NCBI GenBank assembly: GCA_000827495.1
Contig: KN817520.1
Coordinates: 319,979-383,978, forward strand
Reading direction: 5' to 3'
DNA from: Hypholoma sublateritium FD-334 SS-4
Taxonomy: Eukaryota > Basidiomycota > Agaricomycetes > Agaricales > Strophariaceae
DNA length: 64,000 bases
Shown here in pieces: positions 1 to 10,905 of the stretch. Every line of letters starts with the position of its first letter. Within the stretch, counting starts at the first letter, position 1. The notes below the pieces were generated by a model. That model did not search any database and had not been told where the DNA came from. It saw only the letters and a list, made by a program, of their open reading frames with translations. The translations under genes were made by a program, and so were the position numbers.

Positions 1-490
1 CAGTGCTCCAAGCTCTTGATTATAGCGGTGTGTTTTCAACAAGCTCCCTGTCAGCCTTTTTTCAGCGGTCGCCGACCCTTGAATCCCTCGAACTCGAACT
101 CAGTCGCGACACACAAGGCTTTACGCGTCTCGAGGAAATCCTATATTACTGTCCCTCCTTGCTATCTTTGGTTATCAAAAAACCAAAAGCGTACCTTTTT
201 ACCTCCTCGGATGCATTATTGAGGGCATTTGTGAGCGACGGTGAGAGAGGGTACTTGTGCCCACGTCTGCACACATTTATATTCAACTGGGAAGTTAATG
301 CCTCCGTGGACTGCATCCGCCAATTTCTTGTGGGAAAGCGCAAAGGGCACAGTATCGCAGGGTAGTGCTAACATTTAGGAAGAGAAGATTTAACTGGCCC
401 CAGATCATGGAGCTAATTGTTGAAGAGCGAGCAGCTGGACTGGATATTTCTTTGCAGAAGCCCAGTAGCTATATCAACCACCGGAGATGA
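1..490 (+). pseudogene. F-box/LRR-like protein, 3' part (5' end outside window; apparent frameshift)
   Basis: The frame open from position 3 encodes leucine-rich text (for example SPTLESLELELS and YYCPSLLSLVIKK) of the kind found in the LRR-like part of mushroom F-box proteins. The frame stops at 363-365. The +1-shifted frame then continues with plausible F-box-protein tail sequence (GKAQRAQYRRVVLTF, then ELIVEERAAGLDISL) to a TGA at 488-490, so a one-base shift near 333-345 seems to break the gene. An intron from GTGGGA to ATTTAG, with a good TGCTAAC branch site, is the alternative, but it leads to a stop after four codons. F-box proteins are substrate adaptors of SCF ubiquitin ligases; no F-box is visible here because the 5' end is missing. 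Family assignment is by texture only. Confidence 0.45.
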
Positions 491-903
491 ATCAACTACA
501 CGTAGAGCAGACATCTATCCCACGCCGGAAATTGGAATGCCTTTTAATTTACTTACCCCATTTCCGTGGGCGACTATGCATATGTACATACCTCTTTGAC
601 ATGTAGAAATTATTGCTCGCTGTGTTTGGATTGTATCAATTTTGATATGGCTACATTTTCTGGGGCGTTGTCGGTTATATGTGATCTTTCACTGCGCACT
701 GTTGTTTGACTTGTACTTGACTTCTGCGTTGTCCCAAGATTTTTTGAAGATTTTCTAGGTCTCATCCGGGCCGGCCGGCCAAATCTCCACGTGACGATAG
801 CCCCTTGACGTGGACGCCACCACGGCGACAACTTACACCTCTTAGTACTTACACTCACATTCTCGCTCGACTCGGTGACTTGTTCAAGGTCCACGCGCTC
901 ACC
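491..903. other. Intergenic / promoter region of the GH31 gene
   Basis: No convincing coding sequence. The region is the 5' flank of the glucosidase II gene. It contains a short palindromic GC block (GGGCCGGCCGGCC near 768-780). No clear TATA box is seen. Confidence 0.5.
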
Positions 904-3900
904 ATGCGTACCTGGTCTCTTTTGGGAGTCGTAACTCTGCTCATCGCTCAGGAATCCTGGGCCTTCAAGGCACACGACTTCAAAACATGCTCGCAATCCG
1001 GGTTCTGCAGACGTGGACGCGACCTTTCAGCGCGGGCCAAGGAGGCAAAGTCCTGGACATCACCATACTCAGTGGACCCGTCATCCATTAATATTTCCTC
1101 GAATAACGCCGTGTTCTCCGCCGCCGTCAAGTCGTCTCTGTACCCCGAGGTCAACTTCGGCCTGGAAGTCCGCGTTCAGGAGGATGGCGTTGCCAGAGTC
1201 CGGATGGACGAGGTTGGGGGCCTGAGAAAACGCTACGACGAAGCAGCTGGATGGGCCCTGATTGAGGAACCCACAATCAGCACGGCCATCAAGTGGACGA
1301 CTAGCAAGAAGGACATTCGCGCGGTCTATGGCGAGAAGAAAGACATTGAGGTCGTTGTTGCCTTCGAGCCTCTGCGCGTCTCGCTTCTCCGGGGTGGAAA
1401 GGAACAAATAGTTCTCAATGGCCAAGGACTTTTGCATATGGAACACTTCCGCACCAAAGTTGAGGCTGCCACAGCTACGGAGGAACCCGAACCTGAGGGT
1501 GCAGAGTCACCAGAGGGTGTAGAGTCCCCTGAGGTCGAAGATCAAGTGGTCGTTGAAGTCCCAAATCCGCGTGCATGGTTTGAGGGACATGAAGAAGATG
1601 CCCTCTGGGAGGAAACTTTTGGATCATGGACTGATTCCAAGCCGAAGGGTAAGTGTCGATTACATATCTACTGTTGAAAATATTCTGATGCTCCTTTGCA
1701 TTTCTTAGGCCCCGAATCCCTTTCCCTCGACATCAACTTTCCCAATCATGGCACGGTCTACGGCATTCCCCAGCATGCCACCAGGCTTGCTCTTCCCACT
1801 ACTAAGGGCGATGACTCTACATTCACCGATCCCTACCGCCTCTACAACAGCGACGTCTTCGAATACCTCGCATCTTCCCCTGTTTCGCTGTATGGATCGA
1901 TTCCGTTGATGCACGCTCACTCGACTGAATCCACCGTTGCCGTATTCCACCTCGTGGGCTCAGAAACATGGATTGACGTGTCTCATGCCTCTGAAAAATC
2001 AACGGAAACACACTGGGTTTCTGAATCTGGCATCCTCGATACCTTCCTTCTTCCTGGACCCACCGCGGAGGACGTTTTCAAGCAATATGCGCGCCTCACC
2101 GGAACACCCGTCATGCCCACCCAGTGGAGTTTGGGGTACCACCAATGTCGCTGGAACTACGTCAGTTCCGACGATGTGCGCACGGTCCAGAAGCGATTTG
2201 ATGAGGAAGATATGCCCGTCGACGTTTTCTGGCTCGATATCGAGTATTCCGAGGGCCACAAATATTTCATGTGGAACGATAAAACCTTCCCCGACCCTGT
2301 GGAAATGACGAACGATGTTGCTGTCAATGGGCGCAAGGTATGTTATAATTTCCTTGACCTTTTGTCGGGTGCGCTAATCTTGTTCATAGATGGTCGTGAT
2401 CGTCGATCCTCATTTGAAACGGGAGGATAATTATCCTGCGTTTAAGCAGGCATCCGAGCTCGGTATCCTTGTCAAACCCAAGTCAGGCGAAGGAGAATAC
2501 GAAGGCTGGTGCTGGCCGGGTAGCAGTTCATGGACGGACTTTTTCAATCCGGCGTCATGGGACTGGTGGAAATCGATGTTCAAGATTCAGGCTGGCGAGA
2601 AATGGTCCTGGACACAAAGTACAACCGACGTTCACATTTGGAACGACATGAATGAAGTGGGTCCAATTTATCCGCCTCTGTCAATTTGGCTAATATTTGC
2701 ATCCAGCCCTCTGTCTTTAATGGTCCTGAAATTACCATGCCGAAAGACAACATCCACCATGGCGGCTGGGAACATCGCGATATCCATAACATCAATGGAA
2801 TGCTCTTCGTGAGTCTATTTAATTATCTCGTTACTATCAAGATTCTTGACGCGGCACTGCAGTCAAACTTGACGTACCAGGCAGTGGCTGAGCGCACCGA
2901 CCCGCCAACAAGGCCTTTCGTCCTTACCCGTGCGTTCTTCGCTGGTTCACAGCGCTTTGGCGCCATGTGGACGGGAGACAACCTCGGCACCTGGGAGCAC
3001 ATGGCCGTCGGCGTGAAGATGGTCCTCGCGAACGGACTGGGTGGCCTGAGCTTTGCCGGATGTGAGTACTCCCCCGCGCATATCTCACGACTTTCCATCC
3101 TGACCAATAATCCAGCCGACGTTGGAGGGTTCTTCGGGAACCCTGAGCCGGAAATGCTCGTGCGCTGGTACCAGGTCGGCGCATTCGCGCCGTTCTTCCG
3201 TGCGCACGCGCACATCGACACGAAGCGGCGCGAGCCGTTCTTGCTCGACGCACCGTACAAGGGTATCGTCAAGGACATCCTGCGCCTGCGGTACACCCTG
3301 CTCCCCATGTGGTACACCGCGTTCCGCGAGACGAGCGTGACGGGCATGCCCATCCTGCGGCCGCAGTTCGTCATGTTCCCCAAGGACAAGGCCGGGTTCG
3401 ATATCGATGACCAGTACTACATCGGCTCGTCCGGCCTCCTGGTCAAGCCTGTCACCGCGAAAGATGTGCGGGAGGCAAAGGTCTATCTTGCTGAAGATCA
3501 GGTGCGTTAAAGGCTGCATCCCACCTATTTGCATACACCTACTTATAATCACTACCAGGTCTACTACGACTACTTCACCAACCACGCGTATCGCGGCGCT
3601 GCAAAGGGCAAGGAGATCACTGTCGCCGCAGAGCTCGACCAGCTCCCGCTCTTCCTGCGCGGTGGGTCCGTCCTCGCCACGCGCGAGCGCCCGCGCCGCT
3701 CCTCACCGCTTATGAAGCACGATCCCTTCACGCTGCGCGTCGCGCTGAGCAAAGCAGGTAGCGCACGCGGCGAGCTCTACCTCGACGACGGCGAGACGTA
3801 CGACCATCAGAAAGGGCACTTCGTGTGGCGCGCGTTCGTTGCGGAGCGCGCCGGAAAGAAGGGGCTACGGCTGCACAGCGCGGACCTTGGCGCGGCGCGT

Positions 3901-4173
3901 CCCGCGGAGGCGGTCGACGGCGCGGCGCTTGCGGTGTACGACCCGGCGAACGCGTTCACGGCGGGTATTGCGCAGGTGCGCGTGGAGAAGGTCGTCGTGG
4001 TGGGCCTTGCGGGAAAGCCAAGTAGCGTGAAGGTCGAGGGTGGGGCCGAGCTTGTGTGGGAGTACACCCCCGGTGTTGCAGCGGGCGACAAGAAGGAAGG
4101 AACAGCCAGCATCTTGACCATCAAGGATCCGAAGGTACTAATCCACAAAGACTGGGCTATCGTCATCCAGTAG
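904..4173 (+). CDS. gls2: Glucosidase II catalytic alpha subunit (GH31)
   Basis: ER enzyme that trims the two inner alpha-1,3-linked glucoses from N-glycans during glycoprotein quality control. Seven exons join in frame to 980 residues: 904-1648, 1709-2337, 2390-2656, 2707-2808, 2863-3061, 3116-3501 and 3559-4173, with all introns 50-60 nt. The ATG at 904 opens a signal peptide (MRTWSLLGVVTLLIAQESWA) followed by Cys-rich FKAHDFKTCSQSGFCRRG, typical of the family. The GH31 nucleophile Asp lies in WNDMNE (about residue 544) and the acid/base Asp in WTGDN (about 620). DVGGFFGNPEPEML follows, splice-corrected to SDVGG. There is no ER-retention tail, as expected because the beta subunit carries it. 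The 3' half is much more GC-rich (strong G/C third positions) than the 5' half. It converges on the gene at 4872-6695. Confidence 0.95.
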
Positions 4174-4871
4174 ATCGGATCTTGCACATTATTTAATCAG
4201 GAAGTAGGAGGACCACTCTGCCAAAACTCAGCGCAATCCACAAGGTCTATGTATCGCTATAGTAGAGAACAAGGCGAACTCGTAAATTGCTTCGACAGGT
4301 TCTCTGGAGCTGTTAGGAAAACATTGGCACTGCTGAATGTATGAGAACAAAGCCGTCTTCGGCGTTTGCGCATTAAACTAATAAAAATAGGGGCAGCGGA
4401 AGTACGTCCTTACCACACGCTACTGACAACGAAGCTCTGACCGGATTTACAAGGTTTATGGATCGCATTGCGCTGCAACAAATATAACTACTAAAGAATG
4501 AGACAACAAGCCAAGGTGGTAAACCGAGTGTTAAGCAATAAAACGAGCCAGTAAGCAATCGTAGCTCGGTGGGTGGGATGGTGATAGGGCTGACAGTGCG
4601 ACAAGAAAAAGTGCTACTAATAGTGATGCTTCGCAGTATGCCATATGGATGCAGGCGACGGCGTTTTGCCGTATATATACTCACACATGTATGTGTCAAA
4701 AAGTTAATAAAGGAGGGAAGGTCCGTGAGGCCCAGAACGGAAGGACATGCAAGGGTTAGTGGGCAACACAAGCAAGCGTGTGTGTTGATACATAATCATG
4801 GAAGTGCGCAGGGCACGAAATAGGAAAGGCAGGAAAGCAACGTGCATACTTTAATAAAAAGAAAACCAAGT
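4174..4871. other. Convergent intergenic region
   Basis: AT-richer, non-coding spacer between two convergent genes. Two loosely similar segments (about 4230-4350 and 4440-4520) share phrases such as ACAAGGTTTATGGATCGC-like text, suggesting an old short duplication. No other structure was recognised. Confidence 0.4.
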
Positions 4872-6695
4872 TCACCATAGCGGCGAGTGCTTTGATCGAA
4901 AGGCAGGGCCCGCGTTGGTCGCCGCGCCTGCGGGCAGCGGGCCTCCGAGCGGCGGCGGTGGCGGCGGCGGCATCGCGTACTGCATCGCGGCGGCGGCTTG
5001 CGGCACGATGTGCGGCGCCTGCATGGACATCGCGAGGTGGTACGCGGGTACCTGCATGAACCCCGTGTACGGCAGCGGCATGCTGACGGCGGGGTACGCG
5101 GGGAAGAAGTAGGGCCCAGGCATCATCTGCGCGGGAAGCATGTGGGGCAGCGCGCCGGGGGCGTGCGGCGCGTAGCCAGGCACGGAGGGCGCGAACTGCG
5201 GGTGCTGCTGCGAGTGCGAGTGCGTGTGGGTGTGGGTGTGTGGGTGCGGTGCGGATATCGAAGACGTGCGAGGAGCGTGGTTGGACGATTTCTTTCTGGC
5301 GTGGATGGAGTTCTGCGCGGGCGTCGGCTTGGCCTTCTTTTGCGGCTCGGTAGGCGGCTGTGGGCTGCTCTCGATCCAGCCGTCCGTTGCGGTGACGAGA
5401 GGCGGCGAGGGCGAGGGTGACGATGTTGCATTTTGTGGGGGCGGCTCCGCCGTCATTTCCTTGGCGTTTTCCGGGGTGAGCGAGTCCGTCCGCCGACGTG
5501 TGAGAGCGAACAGGAGCTCGCGCGCGCGCTTGCTCTTGTGATTCGGCGAGGGCAGATTAGGTTGGGAGATGTCAATCCAGCCGTCGTCTTCCTCGCAGGG
5601 CGAAGATATCCGTGACACGCGATCGCCGCCGTCCTCCGAGACGCTGAGGCGCGGTGGAAGGAATGTCGCCTCGTCGCCGATTGGACTGGGACTGTGGCTG
5701 CCGTACTTCGGCGATGACTGCACCTGTGAAGATGCCTCATCTGACGGAGTCATTCGTGAGCGCAGACGATCGACGATCTCGCGAGTTCGGGACTTGCGCG
5801 CGCGATTTCGGAGGGACGGCTCCTGCATGAACGGGGGTAACAGGCCACTTCCCGCCTCCGGGCTCGCGGCGTCATTGAAAAATGCTTGGTCGTCCTTCTT
5901 CCCTTTGGCCACGGGGCTGAGCGAGTTGAGCGTTGGAAACGTAAAGTTGGAGAACGATTCAACGGCCGGCTTTGGCTTGTCTTCGACCGTCGGAAAATGG
6001 ATCGGCTCGTCGTTCAGTTGGGAGCAGAACGTGGGCACAAAAGAAGATGCCGCCGCATTGAGGGATCGTGTTGGCGACATAAGATAGTGTATACTTCCAG
6101 ATGGCGAAATGTCCTTGATCTCGATGTCGCCAAATGATGCTTTCGGCTTCGGCGTCGACGGCACACCAATAGACTCGATCGAGCTCAAACTTGAAAATGC
6201 CGACGTCGATCGATGCAGCTCGCCGCTGGAGGAGAGAGATGAGCTATCGGTGTCATCGAATGCAGGTCCATTCATCAAGTCGTCCAGCTGGTCGTCCCAT
6301 TTCTTTTTCACCGCCACAAGCTTGGTTTCGTCCACCACCAGACTCAGATCGACCACCCGCGTATGTTCCGGTTGAAGATCTGCCAGCGCAGCGAAATAGA
6401 ACCCGACGTCCCGTTCATATGCCACAACTGCGTCCAAAGCGGATTTGGCCCCAACCAGCTCCACATTGACCGAGTCATTTTCGTCGCATGGGCTGTGTTC
6501 TTTTCCCATCGATGAAGTCGGTCTGGGGGGAGGGTTACAGAAAAGAGGGCCATGGAAGCTCTTTTGTTGTGCTTTCGTGGCAGATCTGGAGACGTACGAC
6601 CATGGTACATCCCGAAAGGACGTCCTCCACCAGTCTCCCCCAATAATCTCCCAATCATCCTCCTGTACAGCATATGGGCCGCGGCGAAAAGACAT
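4872..6695 (-). CDS. Unrecognised proline/serine-rich protein, about 580-607 aa
   Basis: One long frame from ATG at 6695 gives 607 residues. The N-terminal part (about 65-150) is the most protein-like: KSALDAVVAYERDVGFYFAA, then VKKKWDDQLDDLMNG. The middle is Ser/Pro-rich with DDGWIDISQP and TDGWIESSPQP, a repeated [D/E]GWI[D/E] motif. The C-terminal third is low complexity: a His-Thr/His-Ser run encoded by GTGTGG microsatellite text near 5224-5255, then Pro/Tyr/Met-rich sequence and a seven-proline run. A 75-nt stretch at 6523-6597 has GTACGT...CCCAG ends and a CTGTAAC branch-like site; its length is divisible by 3, so it may be a spliced intron (582 aa product). I do not recognise the family; disordered scaffold-like character is inference. 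Confidence 0.7.
   Translation of the reverse strand: MSFRRGPYAVQEDDWEIIGGDWWRTSFRDVPWSYVSRSATKAQQKSFHGPLFCNPPPRPTSSMGKEHSPCDENDSVNVELVGAKSALDAVVAYERDVGFYFAALADLQPEHTRVVDLSLVVDETKLVAVKKKWDDQLDDLMNGPAFDDTDSSSLSSSGELHRSTSAFSSLSSIESIGVPSTPKPKASFGDIEIKDISPSGSIHYLMSPTRSLNAAASSFVPTFCSQLNDEPIHFPTVEDKPKPAVESFSNFTFPTLNSLSPVAKGKKDDQAFFNDAASPEAGSGLLPPFMQEPSLRNRARKSRTREIVDRLRSRMTPSDEASSQVQSSPKYGSHSPSPIGDEATFLPPRLSVSEDGGDRVSRISSPCEEDDGWIDISQPNLPSPNHKSKRARELLFALTRRRTDSLTPENAKEMTAEPPPQNATSSPSPSPPLVTATDGWIESSPQPPTEPQKKAKPTPAQNSIHARKKSSNHAPRTSSISAPHPHTHTHTHSHSQQHPQFAPSVPGYAPHAPGALPHMLPAQMMPGPYFFPAYPAVSMPLPYTGFMQVPAYHLAMSMQAPHIVPQAAAAMQYAMPPPPPPPLGGPLPAGAATNAGPAFRSKHSPLW
6523..6597 (-). other. Candidate in-frame 75-nt intron
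   Basis: On the minus strand the segment begins GTACGTCTCC and ends CCCTCCCCCCAG, with CTGTAAC 20 nt before the end. It contains no stop, so both spliced and retained forms are open. cDNA would decide. Confidence 0.45.
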
Positions 6696-7024
6696 GAACT
6701 ACTCTGTGATGTCCTTAGTCGTATCTGGAAACAAAGACTTATAAAGAGACGTAACAGGAATTAGAAGGGCAATAGCTTACGAAGTGTACACCAAGAACGA
6801 CGGGCCGCCGCTTGGTGAGAGCTTCACAGAGGACTTTTTTGATATGAGGAAGTGGTCAAGAGAGAGAGCCGATAGGTGATACGTGAATCTACAGCATGTG
6901 TTCGGCGGTGACAAGAAAGGACAGAAAGTGGGCACGTTCATTTTAAAAGTCACGTTGCGCACGCTCAGGGGGATTTCCCTCTTTCTTTCTACCACAACAT
7001 ATTCACTATATAGTTGTACACACC
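6696..7024. other. Short intergenic region
   Basis: Lies between two minus-strand genes and should hold the promoter of the 4872-6695 gene and the 3' end of the 7025-7892 gene. Nothing else was recognised. Confidence 0.4.
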
Positions 7025-7892
7025 CTAGATCAACTTGTATCGAGATATCACATCCGGCTGCAGTCCGCTATCAGCATCCCATCGCGGAATGGGCGCACGT
7101 TTGGGAGCTCTGCCGTTTCCCATTACTGCCCCGTGCTTTTTGGGGCGCGGAACGAGTCCAACACCAGGCGGCGCGGGTGCTTCGTTTTCGTCGCGTTCAG
7201 CTGCGCATCTCACACCTGCTTTACCCGATTCCCTGGTGTATCCGCTATTTTCGACTACATCGTGCGAGCGGCCTTCCGATATCACCGCTTCACCTCCGAG
7301 GTTTTTCACGCTGACCAGCTGCTTTGTAGGCGCCGCGACGACATTCCCCGAGGACTTGAGGGCCGTGCTTGACGCAGTCGTGTCCGACGCGCTGTCCAAA
7401 ACTTCTTCGAGGGTCTGCTTCCAATTGGCGACCAGCGACGCGAATGACATATCTGTAGCGTTGATCCGTCCTTTAGATAGCGACGGCGCCTTGATCTTGT
7501 GAGTGAATCCCCCGCGACGCTGATTTACGTGCTCAACTATCAGTTTCACAGGCAGAAAACGCTGACGGGAGCTGACAAACCCTGATGCTGCCGGACCTTG
7601 AGGCTGTATGTTCCTGAGGCGTGTCGGAAATCCTCTCGGTAAATGAAACTCTTTTGTGGGGCGAAATGGTGGACGGGGGCGGCGGAACGAAGTCGATGTT
7701 GGACAATGATATGTCGCCGAATGCCTCCAGTGTGTACTCATCGTCTTCAACAGGTGGGGTTGGGATTCTTTCCTGCAGAATCTCAGTTCCATCCAGAATT
7801 TGCCCAGTCTTTGTCTCCTGGCCGGCAGGCTCTGGCGCTACCTGCTCGTTCTCCGGCGCGCGTAGGGTGTTGGTCATAGTTAGTGTTGACAA
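7025..7892 (-). CDS. Unrecognised 260-aa protein with an RVxF-like motif
   Basis: Two exons fit: 7581-7892 (ATG at 7892, MSTLTMTNTLRAPENEQ) and 7025-7495, joined across an 85-nt intron at 7496-7580 (GTTTGT...ACAAG). The product is about 260 residues. The first exon is acidic and disordered-looking, and contains PHKRVSFTERISDTP; KRVSF matches the RVxF docking consensus for protein phosphatase 1. The second exon has a short helical stretch (DMSFASLVANWKQTLEEVLD) and a basic Pro/Gly-rich tail. No catalytic domain is visible. A PP1-binding or regulatory role is only a hypothesis, since RVxF motifs occur by chance. The intron is chosen because it links the two open frames; the splice is plausible but unproven. 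Confidence 0.6.
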
Positions 7893-8338
7893 ATCGGTTC
7901 GTTTTTTAAGTGCCCACTGTCCAAATTTAATCAGTTACTGAAATTTTAACGATGCCAAGATTGTCTTACAGAAGTTGAAAGTAAGTTCGGTTATAAAAAC
8001 AGTGGCAGTAAGAAAGCTGAGTCCCGTCTTGCAATATTGTCAATTTATATTTTCATTTCAGTGGCGTAGGTGGCATTGGCAGACAAAGGGACAAACAAGA
8101 GGGCCAACGAAGGTCAAACGAAGGTGTATAGGAGCAAAACGTCTCATGGCGACGTTGGCCAAATCGACTCGGAGGCCTGTCTCAGAAAATAGACTGGTCG
8201 GCCCGAAGGCCTCCGCAGCCCCCTACGTCATCTTGACCATACACGAACTTTACACAAAATCTCAACAAGATCTACAACGACGACACGGTCGTAAATACAG
8301 CATACGGGACAGATTTTCCTGATCTCTGCCCAAGCACA
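7893..8338. other. Intergenic region, no gene seen
   Basis: Holds the promoter of the 7025-7892 gene and the 3' flank of the first esterase gene. A short open frame on the plus strand (7975-8322) has no family-like features and is not called. Confidence 0.4.
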
Positions 8339-10219
8339 TCACCCATCCAACACCTGGCTGCTCTGGAATATAATCTCGGCCAGCACACCCTGGTGATTGC
8401 ACACCGCATCAACTACAGCACTTTCTTCGAACACGACGCCGCTTGTGTTAAAGAAATTCCCCAGTTGCGCAAGTGTGCTGGTGTTTGGGTTATACAACGG
8501 CCATCCAACACTTGGCAGTCCTCCTACGGGGTCGCGGGCAAATGCCACCCAGGCGCTCTGCATGTACTTGGAAAGCGCGATTTGTTCGGCCGATGCTGGC
8601 ACGCCCCCGTCAATGACCGTGCTATTGTAGGTGCCAAATATCATTGGGATCTCCGCAGAGTGGTAAGCGCGCAGATCTGGACGGGTGGAAAGACTCCGGA
8701 ACACGCCTTCGTACTGGTATCGGAACGTCGGCACCCCCATGTTCAGTCTCTGTGCCGCGGTGGCGCTTGATGGGCATGTTCCAATGAACTTTACATGGCG
8801 GTGAGTTAATCTAATTTAAACTAAAAGGAAATATTGCATACTCACGCCTGATGAAGCATCCGAGTATATTTCCGTTAAGGCGGGGATAATGAGCCCTGTG
8901 GTGCTCAGCTGGCGCGCGACCAAGAAAATATCCTCTTCGTGGGCTGTCGACCCCACCAGGAGTGGGACACGAAGCAAATTGCCTTTGTCAGCGCGAGCTT
9001 GGAAATCCTCATGAATGGTCACATCTGTGTAAGAGGTTTTCTATCAGTGAGCGCCAACGACACAAGCGGAGTGCGACAGACTGTCCAACACTAGGTTGAA
9101 GGATGCACCAGTGCTCATGACTGCCTGCTCGAGAATCGGCGCGGCAATCGTTCGCATGCACGTCATTTGCTGCAGCGTTCCGTCTATATATCGGTGTATG
9201 GTTATATCTTCGTCTTCTGTCTAGTCAAGGGGGAGCTTACCGCCTCCACAACCCACAGCGGATGCAACTCTAGTCCAATCTGTGTGGTCGCTATCGTTTG
9301 GCGAAATTGTGAGTTTTGTGCTATCCACTGCGGCAGCAATGCTTGAATGGGACTGAGAACCATATCCCACAGAAGACGATGAATGCCTGCCTTCCTGATT
9401 GTTCGATAACACCTGTTCCGTATCAGCCTCGCGGTAAACATTCAAGATAACCTATGCGAGACATACCCTTCACGATGGTATCATTTGGATGCGCAAATGT
9501 GTATGCATCGACAGCCGTACCACCGGCACTCTGACCTGCGATCGTGATTCGATTGGGGTCGCCTCCGAAATTGGCGATGTTTGCGTGAACCCAGTGGATG
9601 GCCGCGTGGACGTCCAGGAGCCCAAAATTGACGTTGATCTTTTCGCTGTACTGAGGTGGGTTGGGTTGCCCAAAGATATTGAGCCGGTAATTTATCGTCA
9701 CCAAAGTAATGTCGTCGTTATCGCGGACCATGTTCGTGCCTTCGAATGCAGGTATGCCACTCTGTATTTCCGTAAGCACGGCGCCCAGAATTCTTATATG
9801 ATACTTACAGTGCCGAATACGAAGCCCCCGCCATGAATCCAAATTAGTACAGCCGTGTTCTGCTTCCGGTCTTTGCTAGGCGCCCATATATTGACGGCCA
9901 AGCAGTCTTCGCTAGAGGGGACGTCGGTACCCCCGTTACCGTTGAGTATCAGGTACTTGGAATTAGCCGGAGCGAGATTCTGCAGACACCCATCGGCGTA
10001 TTTCGTGGCTTGGAAGACGTTGTGCCGCACAGGAGGAATTTGCGCAGGTTGCCATCGTTTTGCCGTCCCATAGGGAATCCCCAGAAACTGGCGGACAGTT
10101 GGCACGATCAATGTCCCGGCGACGGCACCTTGCCCTGTGGCTACGAGCAGCCCTGGGTCTTGTGCGACGTGGCTCGGGCCTAAGATGAGGGAGAGGATGC
10201 TCAGAATTTGCTGCTTCAT
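8339..10219 (-). CDS. Secreted type-B carboxylesterase/lipase 1 (carotenoid ester lipase-like)
   Basis: Extracellular alpha/beta-hydrolase that cleaves carboxylic esters. ATG at 10219 starts a signal peptide (MKQQILSILSLILGPSHVA), then GAVAGTLIVPTVRQFLGIPY, the usual type-B opening. The oxyanion-hole motif HGGGF ends exon 1. The nucleophile serine lies in AGQSAGG (near 9540 on the minus strand), the acid in GSTAHEEDIF, and the catalytic His in AYHSAEIPMIFGTY. At least six exons with short introns are needed; each transition checked keeps frame with the two paralogues. C-terminal end is ...SSQVLDG at 8339. Closest to mushroom 'carotenoid ester lipase' sequences by motif memory; the substrate is not determined. 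First of three tandem copies on the same strand. Confidence 0.88.
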
Positions 10220-10905
10220 TTTTGCTTTCGGATGTTGATCTGCCTACGGATGGCTGGGGTAGGAGTGCTTTTAAATCGACGAGGGGCCGGTGGGAAACAG
10301 ATTCCGTACATCCATCACACGCTCAAGTATGGTATGACCTGGGTGGTGTTCTCTCGATCTAAGGCCGTTCAACAACGTTCAACGGTAATGAAATGGTTCG
10401 AGATGCAGGAATCAGCATATCCGATATTTTCGGCTGCTATGGGCTATGTTCTACCTTCCTGAAAAAGAGTGGAAAGACTTAATTATGCATGTTTGATGCA
10501 TGTCTTAACGAAATGTGGGCGCAATGAATCGAATAGTGTATTGGACTTGCGTTAATCAGTTTGAGGGATAGGTTGTGGTAATTATAAGCTTCTAAATGGT
10601 GTCCATACCGGTGTAAGAGTTGCGAATCTTTGATAGATACGATGAAATTAGGATGTAGTTGAGCTACATCTGCGCGTTCTTAGCGTTAGTAAAGTGGAGG
10701 ACAAGGGGAGGATCAAGGAAGAATTTCGAAAAAAGTCGCGAGTCATTCCTTCTTTTGGTCGGAGCGTTTCGGCGGCCTTTTCGTTCTCCGCCCAAAACGT
10801 CGAACGTTTTGACTCTACACGCGCTTATTCCTTAATTCCTTGGCTCACACCTATGTAATGACAGAAAAATGTTGCTCGCGATATCCCCAGAACCTCCCAA
10901 CAACA
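10220..10905. other. Intergenic region between esterases 1 and 2
   Basis: AT-rich non-coding DNA that should contain the esterase 1 promoter and the esterase 2 terminator. No repeats or RNA genes were recognised. Confidence 0.4.

Noticed and set aside
4998..5431. Plus and alternate-frame open frames rich in Arg/Gly opposite the Pro-rich gene
   Set aside because: Low-complexity GC-rich shadows of the minus-strand coding sequence.
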